Below the pieces are notes generated by a model. The model was not told where the DNA came from, ran no database searches, and was given only the letters and a program-made list of their open reading frames with translations. The translations under genes and the position numbers were made by a program. From Paenibacillus sp. NFR01 (lineage in GTDB: Bacteria > Bacillota > Bacilli > Paenibacillales > Paenibacillaceae), in NCBI RefSeq assembly GCF_900111565.1, contig NZ_FOIK01000001.1, positions 2,201,309 to 2,265,308 on the forward strand: a DNA stretch of 64,000 bases, given 5' to 3'. Positions 26,458-35,248 of the stretch are shown in pieces (within the stretch, counting starts at the first letter, position 1; each line of letters starts with the position of its first letter).

Positions 26458-27378
26458 TTACGCGTATTGTTTGGCCACGAAATGCCCTTTGGACACTTCT
26501 ACCAATTCAAAGTCGCTGTCATTTGATTTCTCGCCGGCCGCATAAATCGGGCTGCCCAGCTCATCATGCAGATGAATGCGCTTCTTGTTCGCTTCCACTT
26601 CAGGGTCCGGAACCGGAATTGCGGACAGCAGCGATTTGGTGTACGGATGGATCGGATTAGCGTACAGCTCTTCGCTCTCCGCCAACTCGACCATACGGCC
26701 CAAATACATTACGGCAACGCGATCACTGATGTGCTTAACCATGGACAAGTCATGCGCGATAAACAGATAAGTCAGTCCCAGACGGTCTTGCAGTTCCTTC
26801 AGCAGGTTGACGACCTGTGCCTGAATGGATACGTCGAGCGCAGAGATCGGTTCGTCGCAGACGATGAACTTCGGATTCACCGCAAGCGCGCGGGCAATCC
26901 CGATCCGTTGGCGCTGACCGCCGGAGAATTCATGCGGGTAACGCGTTGCGTGGTCATGGTTGAGACCAACCATATCCAACAGCTCTTCGATCCGTTTTTT
27001 CCGCTCAGCACGGCTGCCGGCCATCCCGTGAATATCCAGCGCTTCGCCGATAATATCGGATACGGTAAAACGCGGATTCAGCGATGCGTACGGATCTTGG
27101 AAAATCATTTGCATGTCGCGGCGCATAGCTTTCATTTTGCCAGCGGACAATTTGTAAATATCGGTACCGTTATACTTTACGCTTCCCGCAGTCGGTTCAT
27201 ACAAGCGCAAAACCGTACGGCCCGCAGTCGTTTTGCCGCAACCGGATTCCCCTACCATACCGAGGGTTTCGCCTTCACGGATCGAGAAATTAATATTGTC
27301 AACCGCCTTAAGAATTTTTCCTTTGCCTACATTGAAATATTTCTTAAGACCTTCAACTTCGATCAGGTTCTTACTCAA
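26458..27378 (-). CDS. oppF: Oligopeptide ABC transporter ATP-binding protein OppF
   Basis: 306 aa ATPase subunit. Seen: Walker A GESGCGKTTAGRTVL, Q-loop MIFQDPYASLNPRF, signature EFSGGQRQRIGIARALA, Walker B FIVCDEPISALDVSIQ, H-loop FIAHDLSMVKHISD, and an oligopeptide/dipeptide-transporter C-terminal extension (YANPIHPYTKSLLSAIPVPD). The probable start is a TTG at 27378, in TTGA overlap with the oppD stop and with AAGGAGGTG eight bases upstream; the longer frame to 27420 has no site. Last gene of the operon. Confidence 0.94.
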   Translation of the reverse strand: MSKNLIEVEGLKKYFNVGKGKILKAVDNINFSIREGETLGMVGESGCGKTTAGRTVLRLYEPTAGSVKYNGTDIYKLSAGKMKAMRRDMQMIFQDPYASLNPRFTVSDIIGEALDIHGMAGSRAERKKRIEELLDMVGLNHDHATRYPHEFSGGQRQRIGIARALAVNPKFIVCDEPISALDVSIQAQVVNLLKELQDRLGLTYLFIAHDLSMVKHISDRVAVMYLGRMVELAESEELYANPIHPYTKSLLSAIPVPDPEVEANKKRIHLHDELGSPIYAAGEKSNDSDFELVEVSKGHFVAKQYA

Positions 27379-28370
27379 ACGTACTGCACCTCCTTGGCCA
27401 TCGAATGCAGATTCCAGCAACGTGCTATATGCGTTTCGCTGAATTCTGTGGCGCCAGGATCGATTTGTCCGCAGACATGCATCGCTTCGCTGCAGCGAGC
27501 GGCAAACGGACAGCCGATTGGCGGTTTAATAAGGTCCGGGGGAGTCCCGATAATCGGAATCAGCGGCTCACCCTTCTTTTGATCCAGACGCGGCATCGAA
27601 CGCAGCAGTCCTTTGGTGTAAGGATGCTGCGGATTCTTGAAAATCTCCCAGCGGGTGCCCGTCTCGACCACTTCGCCGGCATACATGACAATCACCCGAT
27701 CGCACATCCCGGCAACGACGCCGAGATCATGGGTAATCAGAATGATCGAGGTGCCGAGCTTGTCCTGCATCTCTTTCATAACTTCCATGATTTGCGCCTG
27801 AATCGTCACATCGAGCGCAGTGGTTGGCTCATCGGCAATGAGCAGGGACGGGCGGCACGCCAGTGCAATGGCGATCATTACGCGCTGACGCATACCACCG
27901 GAAAATTCGTGGGGATATTGGTTAAAGCGAGCCTCCGCATTTTTGATGCCCACCAGCTTCAGCATCTCGACACCTTGTTTTTTCGCTTCGGCCGCTGACA
28001 TTTTCTGATGTTTGATCAAAACTTCGGTGATCTGTTTTCCTACTTTAATCGTTGGGTTCAACGAAGTCATCGGGTCTTGAAATATCATGCCAATATCTTT
28101 GCCGCGAATACTTTCCATCTCTTTATTGCTCTTTTTCAGCAAGTCTTGCCCCTGAAACAATATCTCGCCTTGCTTCACCTTGGAAGGCGGTGACGGGATC
28201 AGCCGCATGATCGATTGGGCCGTGACGCTTTTTCCGCTGCCGGATTCACCGACAATAGCTACGGTTTCGCCTCTGCCTACTTCAAAATTCATTCCGCGGA
28301 CAGCTTGAACCTCTCCACCCTTTACAAAAAAGGAGACGTGCAAATCTTTGATTTGCAGAATCGGTTCCAT
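27375..28370 (-). CDS. oppD: Oligopeptide ABC transporter ATP-binding protein OppD
   Basis: 331 aa partner of OppF. Seen: Walker A GESGSGKSVTAQSIM, MIFQDPMTSLNPTI (Q-loop), signature EFSGGMRQRVMIAIALACRP, Walker B LLIADEPTTALDVTIQAQ, H-loop LITHDLGVVAGMCD. The C-terminal extension has CPFAARCSEAMHVC and later ARCWNL, the cysteine cluster of OppD/DppD that may bind an iron-sulfur cluster. The start at 28370 (MEPILQIKDL) has AGGCGGTGA at good spacing. It begins 13 bp after oppC. Confidence 0.95.
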   Translation of the reverse strand: MEPILQIKDLHVSFFVKGGEVQAVRGMNFEVGRGETVAIVGESGSGKSVTAQSIMRLIPSPPSKVKQGEILFQGQDLLKKSNKEMESIRGKDIGMIFQDPMTSLNPTIKVGKQITEVLIKHQKMSAAEAKKQGVEMLKLVGIKNAEARFNQYPHEFSGGMRQRVMIAIALACRPSLLIADEPTTALDVTIQAQIMEVMKEMQDKLGTSIILITHDLGVVAGMCDRVIVMYAGEVVETGTRWEIFKNPQHPYTKGLLRSMPRLDQKKGEPLIPIIGTPPDLIKPPIGCPFAARCSEAMHVCGQIDPGATEFSETHIARCWNLHSMAKEVQYV

Positions 28371-28383
28371 CCACATTCACCGC

Positions 28384-29331
28384 CTATTTCTTCAATTTAG
28401 GATCCAGCGCGTCGCGAAGGCCGTCACCAAAAATATTAAAGGAAAGCATCGTTAAGCTGATCAGAATAGCCGGGAACAGGAAACGCCAAGGATAATAAAG
28501 CCATCCGGTAAGGGAGTCATTGATCATCGAACCCAGGGATGCGATCGGCGCTTGTACGCCAAGACCGAGGAAGCTCAGGAACGCTTCGGCAAAAATCGCA
28601 TTCGGAACCGACAATGTAATGGTAACGATAATAGGTCCAACGGCGTTCGGCAGCAAGTGGCGGAACAACAGCCGTTTGGAGCCGGCACCCATGGAACGGG
28701 AAGCAAGCACGAATTCGCGGTTCTTCAGCTGCATAATTTCGCCGCGCACGATCCAGGACATGTTAATCCAGCCGGTAATCGTCAGTGCGAGAATGATGGT
28801 GCCAAGGCTTGGCTCCATAACTACCAACAGCAAAATAACGACGAGCAGGTAAGGAATGGCGTAAAGTACTTCGGAAAATTTATTCATGATGTTGTCGACG
28901 CGACCGCCGAAGTAACCCATGATCCCGCCATAAATAACGCCGATAAACAAGTCAATTGCCGCTGCGCACAAGCCGACAAGCAGCGAGATCCGCGCTCCGT
29001 ACCAGGTACGCACGAAAATATCGCGGCCCAAGTCGTCAGTGCCGAACAAGTGCTTGAGTGAAGGAGGCTTGTTGGTGCTGAGCAAATCATTGGAATAATA
29101 ATTATATTTCGAGAACAACGGACCAATAAGCGAAGCAAGGACGATTACCCCAAGCACGATAAGCGCGGTCATTGCCATTTTGTTTTGGCGCAGACGCTGC
29201 CAGGAATCCCTCCAGGCGGAAAGACTTTCACGCTGAATAACTTCGGCTTCTTTTTCGTCAATGCCGATCTTGCGGAAATCCTCCGCGGTCAGGTTCGCAT
29301 CCAGCGAAACCAGATTTTTGTCAGATGCCAA
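28384..29331 (-). CDS. oppC: Oligopeptide ABC transporter permease OppC
   Basis: 315 aa inner permease of the Opp/Dpp class. There is a soluble N-terminus of about 45 residues, a first helix (MAMTALIVLGVIVLASLIGP), the OppC-type segment HLFGTDDLGRDIFVRTWYGARISL, four to five further helices, and the EAA loop region ASRSMGAGSKRLLFRHLLPN that docks on the ATPases. The end FNIFGDGLRDALDPKLKK is typical of the family. AAGGAGG lies upstream. Spacing to oppB is 3 bp. Confidence 0.96.
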   Translation of the reverse strand: MASDKNLVSLDANLTAEDFRKIGIDEKEAEVIQRESLSAWRDSWQRLRQNKMAMTALIVLGVIVLASLIGPLFSKYNYYSNDLLSTNKPPSLKHLFGTDDLGRDIFVRTWYGARISLLVGLCAAAIDLFIGVIYGGIMGYFGGRVDNIMNKFSEVLYAIPYLLVVILLLVVMEPSLGTIILALTITGWINMSWIVRGEIMQLKNREFVLASRSMGAGSKRLLFRHLLPNAVGPIIVTITLSVPNAIFAEAFLSFLGLGVQAPIASLGSMINDSLTGWLYYPWRFLFPAILISLTMLSFNIFGDGLRDALDPKLKK

Positions 29332-29334
29332 TCT

Positions 29335-30267
29335 TTAGCCCTCCTTTCCTCCAGTAAGTTTAATGCGCGGATCTACAAAGACGTAGGCAATATCCGTAAT
29401 GAAACGGGCAAGCATAAGCAGAACGCCGTAGAAAATCGTAATCCCCATAATGACCGTATAGTCGCGGACACCGATCGCTTCTACGAACTGTTTGCCGATC
29501 CCGCCGACGCCGAAGATTTGTTCGATAACGACGGAACCTGTAACAACGTTGGCTGTCATGGGTCCGATATACGTAACGACCGGCAGAATGCCGTTGCGCA
29601 GCACGTGGCGGCTCAAAATGGCAAACCAGCTGAGGCCCTTGGCTTTAGCCGTCTTGATGTAGTCCGAATGCAGCACTTCAAGCATGCTTGACCGTGTCAG
29701 ACGGGCGATAAACGCAATTGGCTGGGCAGATAGCGCCGCAACCGGCAGGAAATAGTACATAGGCCCTTTAAAGCCCGATACCGGGAACATATGCCATTTG
29801 TACGCAAAAAGATACTGCAATACGGAAGCGACGACAAAGCTCGGCACCGCAATCCCCAGGACCGCCACTACCATCGCTGCGCTGTCGATAAATTTCCGGT
29901 GATAAAGTGCGGCAAGCATCCCGAGCAGAACCCCGACGATAACCGACACGATAATAGCCACTACCCCGAGTCGCAGGGAAGCGGAGAACGTTTGTCCGAT
30001 CAGATGCGTTACATCCTGGTTCAGACGTTTCATGGATACTCCCAGGTCTCCTTGCGCAATATCACCCAAATACTTGAAATACTGATGATAGAGCGGCTTG
30101 TCCAGTCCATATTGCTCGTATAAACGCGCTTTAATTTCCGGCGGGACTTTTTTCTCAGAAGTAAACGGGTCCCCCGGAATAGCTTTCATCAGAAAAAAAG
30201 TCGCTGAAATAAGCACAAACAGCGATACGATCATATAAAACAGTTTGTTGGCAACATAACGAACCAT
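29335..30267 (-). CDS. oppB: Oligopeptide ABC transporter permease OppB
   Basis: About 310 aa. First helix FYMIVSLFVLISATFFLMKA, then the OppB signature PGDPF, the periplasm-facing loop LYEQYGLDKPLYHQYFKYLGDIAQGDLGVSM, five more helices, and the EAA loop TAKAKGLSWFAILSRHVLRN. The start at 30267 (MVRYVANKL) has GGAGGTG nine bases upstream; an ATG two codons earlier is too close. It lies downstream of oppA, separated by a strong terminator, which probably sets a high ratio of binding protein to permease. Confidence 0.95.
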   Translation of the reverse strand: MVRYVANKLFYMIVSLFVLISATFFLMKAIPGDPFTSEKKVPPEIKARLYEQYGLDKPLYHQYFKYLGDIAQGDLGVSMKRLNQDVTHLIGQTFSASLRLGVVAIIVSVIVGVLLGMLAALYHRKFIDSAAMVVAVLGIAVPSFVVASVLQYLFAYKWHMFPVSGFKGPMYYFLPVAALSAQPIAFIARLTRSSMLEVLHSDYIKTAKAKGLSWFAILSRHVLRNGILPVVTYIGPMTANVVTGSVVIEQIFGVGGIGKQFVEAIGVRDYTVIMGITIFYGVLLMLARFITDIAYVFVDPRIKLTGGKEG

Positions 30268-30389
30268 CCCCATCAACACCTCCTTCTTCTATTTTTTAGA
30301 CACCTATTCAATTTTATGAAATCTGACGGAATTTGTCTAATGCCTTAATTTGTAATCCTTCATAAAGTCTGACAAATCGCCGGAAATGC

Positions 30390-30429
30390 AAAAAAAAGGG
30401 ATATATATGGAACTCCACATATATATCCC
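30390..30429 (-). terminator. Terminator between oppA and oppB
   Basis: A 12-bp stem GGGATATATATG/CATATATATCCC with an 8-base loop (30398-30429), followed on the minus strand by eight T. Partial read-through would explain expression of oppBCDF. Confidence 0.85.
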
Positions 30430-30495
30430 GAAGTATATTGCTAACTTCAGACCACGCATATTCAGTTCGGTACGACTGAAGTCAGTAGGCTAATC

Positions 30496-32211
30496 TTAGT
30501 GCTCCAGCAGGTATCCGCGAGTCAGGTCGATCGCGCCGCTGAAGTCGAGCGTTACGCCCTTCAGGTATGGCTTAGTCAAGGAGTTGTTAGTGTAGTAGTA
30601 GATTGGAATCAATACTTGATCGTCTTGGATCAGCATTTTTTCCGCTGCTGCAAAGTCTTCTTGACGTTTAGCTGGATCAGAGTTTGTTTTAGCGTCGTTG
30701 ATCAGCTTGTCATACTCAGGGTTAGCGTAGCCGGTATCGTTGTTACCGCCGCCAGTTACCCACATGTCGAGGAAGGTCATTGGATCGTTGTAGTCCGCAG
30801 TCCAACCGGCACGCGCTACTTGGTAGTTCAGGTTTTGACGGTTTTCGATGAATACAGCCCATTCTTGGTTCACAGTGTTAACAGTGATACCCAGAGCTTG
30901 TTTCCACATATCGGCAATCGCCAGAGCGATTTTCTTGTGGCCTTCACTTGTGTTGTAAGTCAGTTCAACCGGTGGCAGTGCAGTCAGGCCTTCTTCTGCC
31001 AGACCTTCAGCCAGCAATTTCTTAGCTGCTTCTGTGTCTTCAGTGAAGTAGCTGTCTTTAACTGCGTTGCGGTATTCGCCGTCAGCGCCGGCGATGCCTG
31101 GAGGCACGAAACCGAATGCCGGCAATTGGCCGCCCAGTGTTACGTTGTCGATCAGAGCTTGACGGTTGATCGTCATTGCCAGAGCTTTACGGATTTTAGC
31201 ATTGTCAAACGGTTTTTCGGTGATGTTGAACTCGTAGTAGTAAACACTTGCAATACCTTTACGAGCGAATTCGTTAGGCAGTTCTTTGGAGATGATAGGC
31301 AGCTGCTCGGTAGGAATTTCGCCAGTAGGAGCGCCAGCGCGATCCAGCTCGCCGTTTTTGTAGCTCAGCAATTCGGTTGCACCGCTGTTAACCAGGGAGA
31401 AGTCGATTTTGCTCAGTTTGATGTTAGCTGCATCCCAGTACTTGTCGTTCTTTGTTACTTGCAGAGCTTGGCCGGTAGTCCATTCAGTCAGGGTGAACGG
31501 TCCGTCGGTAATCATTGTGTCTTTGCTTGTAGCCCATTTTGCATTACCCTCTACGGATTTGTGCACAGGGTAATAAGTATAGAAGGAAAGCAATCCCAAG
31601 AAGTAAGGAGTTGGAGCTTTCAGCGTAACTTCAAGAGTTTTCGCATCAACGGCTTTTACGCCAACTTCGTTGAAATCGGTAATTTTCTTAGTATAATATT
31701 CTTCACCATTTTTCAGGTAGTACAATTGGTAAGCGTAAGGTGCTGTTGGATCTGTGTTTGGATCGAGCACGCGTTTCCAAGCGCGAACGAAGTCAGCAGC
31801 TTCTACAGGATCTCCGTTGCTCCATTGCGCATCGCGCAGGTGGAAGGTATATACCAGACCGTCAGCGGAAACGTCCCAGGACTCAGCGATACCCGGTTCA
31901 GCTTGACCGGATTCATCATTCATGCGGGTAAGACCTTCATACATTGTTTTCAAAACAGTGTTTGCTTGGCTGTCTTGAGCAAGAGCAGGGTCAAATGTAG
32001 GCGGTTCTGCACTCAGGTTGATTCTAAGTGTTTGGTCAGCGGCCAATTTTTCTTCGGTAGAAGCATTACCGCTGTTGGTAGCATTGCCAGTGTTGCCGGT
32101 GTTACCAGTGTTGCCGCTGTTTGCATTGTTGTTATTGCCGCAGGCTGCGAGCACTGTGCTGATAACAAGAACCAATGCAATCATGAGCAAAAGACTTTTA
32201 CTCTTCTTCAT
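30496..32211 (-). CDS. oppA: Oligopeptide-binding lipoprotein OppA
   Basis: 571 aa family-5 solute-binding protein, lipid-anchored outside the membrane. The signal peptide ends VLAAC (lipobox, Cys 24). A low-complexity linker follows, rich in Asn, Thr, Gly and Ser with repeated TGN units, which keeps the receptor off the membrane. SBP_bac_5 features: INLSAEPPTFDPALAQD, YTFHLRDAQWSNGDPVEAAD, ITEKPFDNAKIRKALAMTIN, and the C-terminal ILIQDDQVLIPIYYYT. AGGGGG precedes the ATG. Codon use is more AT-rich than its neighbours, as expected for a very highly expressed gene. Bacilli use this importer for peptide nutrition and for import of signalling peptides. Confidence 0.96.
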   Translation of the reverse strand: MKKSKSLLLMIALVLVISTVLAACGNNNNANSGNTGNTGNTGNATNSGNASTEEKLAADQTLRINLSAEPPTFDPALAQDSQANTVLKTMYEGLTRMNDESGQAEPGIAESWDVSADGLVYTFHLRDAQWSNGDPVEAADFVRAWKRVLDPNTDPTAPYAYQLYYLKNGEEYYTKKITDFNEVGVKAVDAKTLEVTLKAPTPYFLGLLSFYTYYPVHKSVEGNAKWATSKDTMITDGPFTLTEWTTGQALQVTKNDKYWDAANIKLSKIDFSLVNSGATELLSYKNGELDRAGAPTGEIPTEQLPIISKELPNEFARKGIASVYYYEFNITEKPFDNAKIRKALAMTINRQALIDNVTLGGQLPAFGFVPPGIAGADGEYRNAVKDSYFTEDTEAAKKLLAEGLAEEGLTALPPVELTYNTSEGHKKIALAIADMWKQALGITVNTVNQEWAVFIENRQNLNYQVARAGWTADYNDPMTFLDMWVTGGGNNDTGYANPEYDKLINDAKTNSDPAKRQEDFAAAEKMLIQDDQVLIPIYYYTNNSLTKPYLKGVTLDFSGAIDLTRGYLLEH

Positions 32212-32361
32212 CTAGCAGTTCCCCCTAAATAGAATGTGGTATATGGTTTATGATTATACAACCAGTGGTCAAAAAAATCTAGAGCAATATTTTCTGAAAA
32301 CGGATTTTTTTTAAAACTTAAAAATTTTGTGACATTGACGCTTTAACGAAGCAATGGAATG

Positions 32362-32748
32362 TTACATCGCTTGTGATATGTACTGTATGAGGCCGACAAC
32401 CATAAATAATACGTAACCGAAACTCATCAGAAAAAATGAAAGCCGCCAAACCGCCCGAAATAATCGTTTGCCGTCCACTTTTCCCTTGAGCCGATTTTGC
32501 GCCCCGCCAATCAGTCCAGCGGATATTAATACAAAAAGTAGTATAAGAAAAAATCCGAAGCGCGAATGAAACTGGTTGTTGAACAGCGCCGAAACACACA
32601 GCAGCAAAAACAATGTCGTGACATCCATCGCGAGAAAAAACGTCTTGCGTTTATCAGACTTCATCAGCAGGCCGCCGATATAAATCAGCACAAACGGAAC
32701 AAACGGAATTACGCTTAACGCGACGAACGAATCCTTCAGCCACCCCAT
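32362..32748 (-). CDS. DUF3397 family membrane protein
   Basis: 128 aa with four predicted helices: SVIPFVPFVLIYIGGLLM, FLAMDVTTLFLLLCVSALF, FFLILLFVLISAGLIGG and SFFLMSFGYVLFMVVGLIQY. Size and topology match the DUF3397 family, which in Bacillus lies between panE (ylbQ) and bshC (yllA). Function unknown. AGAGGTGA lies upstream of the ATG, and it starts 6 bp after panE, so it is the second gene of that operon. The 150-bp gap before oppA holds a TATAAT without a clear -35. Confidence 0.8.
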   Translation of the reverse strand: MGWLKDSFVALSVIPFVPFVLIYIGGLLMKSDKRKTFFLAMDVTTLFLLLCVSALFNNQFHSRFGFFLILLFVLISAGLIGGAQNRLKGKVDGKRLFRAVWRLSFFLMSFGYVLFMVVGLIQYISQAM

Positions 32749-32754
32749 GCCGCT

Positions 32755-33720
32755 TCACCTCTCCTTCACAGTCATGCCATCCATGACTTGGCAGATCCAG
32801 CGGTGCAGCGGGGCTTTCAGTCCCCGCTTCTCCGCCATCGCTGCAATGCTGCCGTTGATCCACTGCACCTCGGTCGGTCTGAAGGCAAGCACATCGGCCA
32901 GCATGGAAGACACATTGTCCGCGGTCGCCTTGCACACCTGCAGAATGTCGTCCCATGTATGCGCCCCGTACGAAATGCCGCAGGCATCGAAGATCGATGA
33001 CGCTTCCTCGTACAGTTCCTTCATTAGTTGCAAGCGGTATCCGGGCATCGGAAGTTCGCCGTTTGGCACGCGCCAAATGGCCGTAAGCGGATTGATTACC
33101 GCATTGATCAGAAGCTTCCGGAAAATCATGGTATCCACTTCATTCGACAGAAATGCGGAAAATCCTGCCTTATTCAGCGCTTCGACCAAACTATTTGCGG
33201 TAATAGAAACTTGTCCGGCTCCATGATTGCCATTCAAGCTCTTCCCGATATATACTTCCCCTTTTCCGGCATGAATAACCTCGGTGAATGATTTCCTTTT
33301 GGCAGCTTCTGTGGTGACCGCCGCCCATATCGCCGCCTCCGGCAGCAGACTTTGGAGTGTCTCCAAATGGCCGTACCCGTTCTGAAAACAAACGATCTCC
33401 GGCTTGCTTCCTTTAAGCGGAGCGAGCAGCTGCGGCAGCGACCGGTGAAAATCATGCTGCTTGAGCGTAATCAGCAGGCAATCGGCGGGCTCGGCTAGCC
33501 AGCGATCGGCGAAGCATGCTGCGGGCGCAGCACGAAACTGTTCCCCGGTGAGCCGCCGCGCCGCGCCGCCGTCCCCGTCATATACGGTCAGCCCTTGCTC
33601 CGCAAGCTGCTGCGCCTGTGCCTCGCTGCGGCACCAGATTCTGACTTCATCACCGGCAGCTGCCAGTTTCCCCGCCAGCAGCAGCCCCATCGCGCCAGCG
33701 CCGATCAAATCAATTTTCAT
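32755..33720 (-). CDS. panE: 2-dehydropantoate 2-reductase
   Basis: 321 aa NADPH-dependent enzyme that reduces ketopantoate to pantoate on the route to coenzyme A. Seen: Rossmann loop MKIDLIGAGAMGLLLAGKLA, LLITLKQHDF, CFQNGYGHLE (catalytic-region NG), the Lys-containing FRKLLINAVINPLTAIW, and the C-terminal domain SSMLADVLAFRPTEVQWING that carries conserved substrate-contact residues. AAAGGAG precedes the ATG. Homologous to YlbQ of Bacillus subtilis, and in the same neighbourhood (rsfA/ylbO upstream). Confidence 0.93.
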   Translation of the reverse strand: MKIDLIGAGAMGLLLAGKLAAAGDEVRIWCRSEAQAQQLAEQGLTVYDGDGGAARRLTGEQFRAAPAACFADRWLAEPADCLLITLKQHDFHRSLPQLLAPLKGSKPEIVCFQNGYGHLETLQSLLPEAAIWAAVTTEAAKRKSFTEVIHAGKGEVYIGKSLNGNHGAGQVSITANSLVEALNKAGFSAFLSNEVDTMIFRKLLINAVINPLTAIWRVPNGELPMPGYRLQLMKELYEEASSIFDACGISYGAHTWDDILQVCKATADNVSSMLADVLAFRPTEVQWINGSIAAMAEKRGLKAPLHRWICQVMDGMTVKER

Positions 33721-33761
33721 AGAAATCTCCTTTGGTAATAATTATGCTGCGATTTGAATCC

Positions 33762-33791
33762 ATTATAGCGGCAGCCCCGGTTCAATTGAAA
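33762..33791 (-). promoter_or_regulatory. Probable promoter of panE
   Basis: A perfect TATAAT (33762-33767) on the minus strand lies about 40 bp upstream of panE, with a weak TTTCAA (33786-33791) 18 bp further up. Confidence 0.4.
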
Positions 33792-33830
33792 GTAAATCGG
33801 ACCGGATGTCCATATAAGCCGTGAAAATAA

Positions 33831-33861
33831 AAAAAGAACGCAGTGCCATTACGGCACTGCG
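33831..33861 (-). terminator. Terminator after rsfA
   Basis: Minus strand: CGCAGTGCC/GGCACTGCG with a 5-base loop (33839-33861), followed by TTCTTTTTTT. It lies 26 bp past the rsfA stop. Confidence 0.9.
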
Positions 33862-33886
33862 CCTCTATGCGTCCTATAAAAATCTG

Positions 33887-34537
33887 TTACTCCAGCCGCT
33901 CCAAATTTCCGTTGGCATCCATTTTGAAGCGGGTCTTCAGTTCATCCTCTTCCTCGTTCAAAAAGGCAAGCCTGCGGGCACGGTCCATGATTTGAATCAG
34001 AGCCTTGTAATCGTCATTGACGACCCGGTAATCGCTTTGCGCCAAATTCACTTCTTTGGACAAGCGCTCATTTTCCGCCCGGAGTTCGGTGAGTTCGCTT
34101 TCTTTCTCCCGTAAATCCCGTTCCAGCATCTTGAGCTGGCGGCCTGCTTCCTGGAAGCTGCCCTTCCATTGCCGGAGAAAACGAATAACCGCATCAATGG
34201 ATAAAGAATTTTCATTCAAACCGTCGGTCCGCACATATTCTTCTTCGAGCTCTCCAAGCATAAGTCCGGCCACTTGAGCTCCCCTGGTCACCGGCTGCTT
34301 TTTCAGATAACTGCGTTTCTGGCGCTGCCCTTTGGCAATGCTGATCGCGTCCTCATAGCTTTTGCGCACGCAACTGTTCCAGCGGAATCCGCAGGCGGCA
34401 GAGGTTCTGCCGATTTTTTCGCCCACTTCCTCAAACGCGGCAAGCTGCGTGCTGCCCTCCCGGATGTGCCGAAGCGTGATTTCCGCGAGTATCAGATCAT
34501 CTTCCGCACTCCAAGCATCCTGTCTAACGGCTGTCAT
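33887..34537 (-). CDS. rsfA: RsfA/YlbO-type prespore transcription factor
   Basis: 216 aa. An N-terminal Myb/SANT-like DNA-binding domain (DAWSAEDDLILAEITLRHIR, then GRTSAACGFRWNSCVRKSY) is followed by a coiled coil (LKMLERDLREKESELTELRA to RLSKEVNLAQSDY). This is the RsfA family, which modulates SigF-dependent forespore genes in Bacillus. The start at 34537 (MTAVRQDAW) has AGGAGGG eleven bases upstream; the open frame extends seven codons further without a site. It lies divergent from the DUF2626 gene, with 344 bp between the two starts. Confidence 0.9.
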   Translation of the reverse strand: MTAVRQDAWSAEDDLILAEITLRHIREGSTQLAAFEEVGEKIGRTSAACGFRWNSCVRKSYEDAISIAKGQRQKRSYLKKQPVTRGAQVAGLMLGELEEEYVRTDGLNENSLSIDAVIRFLRQWKGSFQEAGRQLKMLERDLREKESELTELRAENERLSKEVNLAQSDYRVVNDDYKALIQIMDRARRLAFLNEEEDELKTRFKMDANGNLERLE

Positions 34538-34803
34538 AAAGCCTAACCCTCCTAACAACGTCTTGAAATCATCATCTTCTCTAAACGGCGATTCACCGGG
34601 TAGCGAATAGGATAAAAGCTGCTTACTCCATTCCTATGCCTCTGATAGAGTTCATAGAATCTATTTGATACTAAAATGTATTTCCAATTTAACCGGACAT
34701 CATACTTCCGTTGCTATTTTTTCTAGCTAAATGAGATAGTGGGCATGTCAATGCTAAAAATCATAATTTTGCGGATATTTCGTTAAATTTTGGGATGAAT
34801 TCG

Positions 34804-34833
34804 TTTACAGCCGTTGTGGCGGCAATGTATAAT
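34804..34833 (+). promoter_or_regulatory. Sigma-A promoter of the DUF2626 gene
   Basis: TTTACA (34804-34809), an 18-bp spacer, and a perfect TATAAT (34828-34833). Start point about 34840, 40 bp before the TTG start. The rest of the 344-bp gap between rsfA and this gene is AT-rich with no credible gene. Confidence 0.75.
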
Positions 34834-34881
34834 GAAGCGAAGGAAAAATATACGGGAATATACAGGAAGGGGGATTTTCTC

Positions 34882-35118
34882 TTGGACCGCATGTTTCGCG
34901 TACTCGGATTTTTCACGCTGGCGATCGGGCTGATGGCCTTTGCCGGGGATATGATCGAAATGGCGCTGCTGTTCTTTTTACAGACCGCTTTTTTCGTGGT
35001 GCTTGGATTTATGAAGTTTACGGAAAAAACCTACATTCTGTTATTCTGGGGGTATATGATCGTTACGTTTACCGGATTCAGCTATTGGACGGTATTCAAA
35101 ATGGGCCTGCCCCTGTAA
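34882..35118 (+). CDS. DUF2626 family small membrane protein (YqgY-like)
   Basis: 78 aa with three hydrophobic segments: VLGFFTLAIGLMAFAGDM, ALLFFLQTAFFVVLGFMKF and YILLFWGYMIVTFTGFSYW. The pattern LDRMFRVLGF at the start and GFSYWTVFKM at the end match the DUF2626/YqgY family of Bacilli. Function unknown. I start it at a TTG (34882) with AAGGGGG eight bases upstream. The in-frame ATG at 34795 lies upstream of a perfect TATAAT and so outside the transcript. Confidence 0.82.
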   Translation: MDRMFRVLGFFTLAIGLMAFAGDMIEMALLFFLQTAFFVVLGFMKFTEKTYILLFWGYMIVTFTGFSYWTVFKMGLPL

Positions 35119-35137
35119 TCCGCGATATTTTGCGCCT

Positions 35138-35181
35138 AAACGGAAGAGAGTTCTTTGGACAAAGAACGCTTCCGTTTTTTT
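35138..35181 (+). terminator. Terminator after the DUF2626 gene
   Basis: AACGGAAG and CTTCCGTT arms with an inner pair TTCTTTG/AAAGAAC, followed by TTTTTTT. Confidence 0.92.
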
Positions 35182-35248
35182 GTTGTATCCTATTTCGGCA
35201 GGACATATCATAAGATGAGTACATAACGCCAAGAGGAGGAAAGCGCCT

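Noticed and set aside
30499..32232. 577-codon open frame on the plus strand opposite oppA
   Set aside because: It is the mirror of a strongly codon-biased gene, has no ribosome site, and its translation resembles no family. oppA on the other strand has a lipobox and clear domain motifs.
32244..32275. Consensus promoter for oppA built from TTGACC and TATAAT
   Set aside because: Both hexamers are present about 50 bp upstream of oppA, but only 8 bp apart. No -35 lies at a proper distance, so I did not list it as a promoter.
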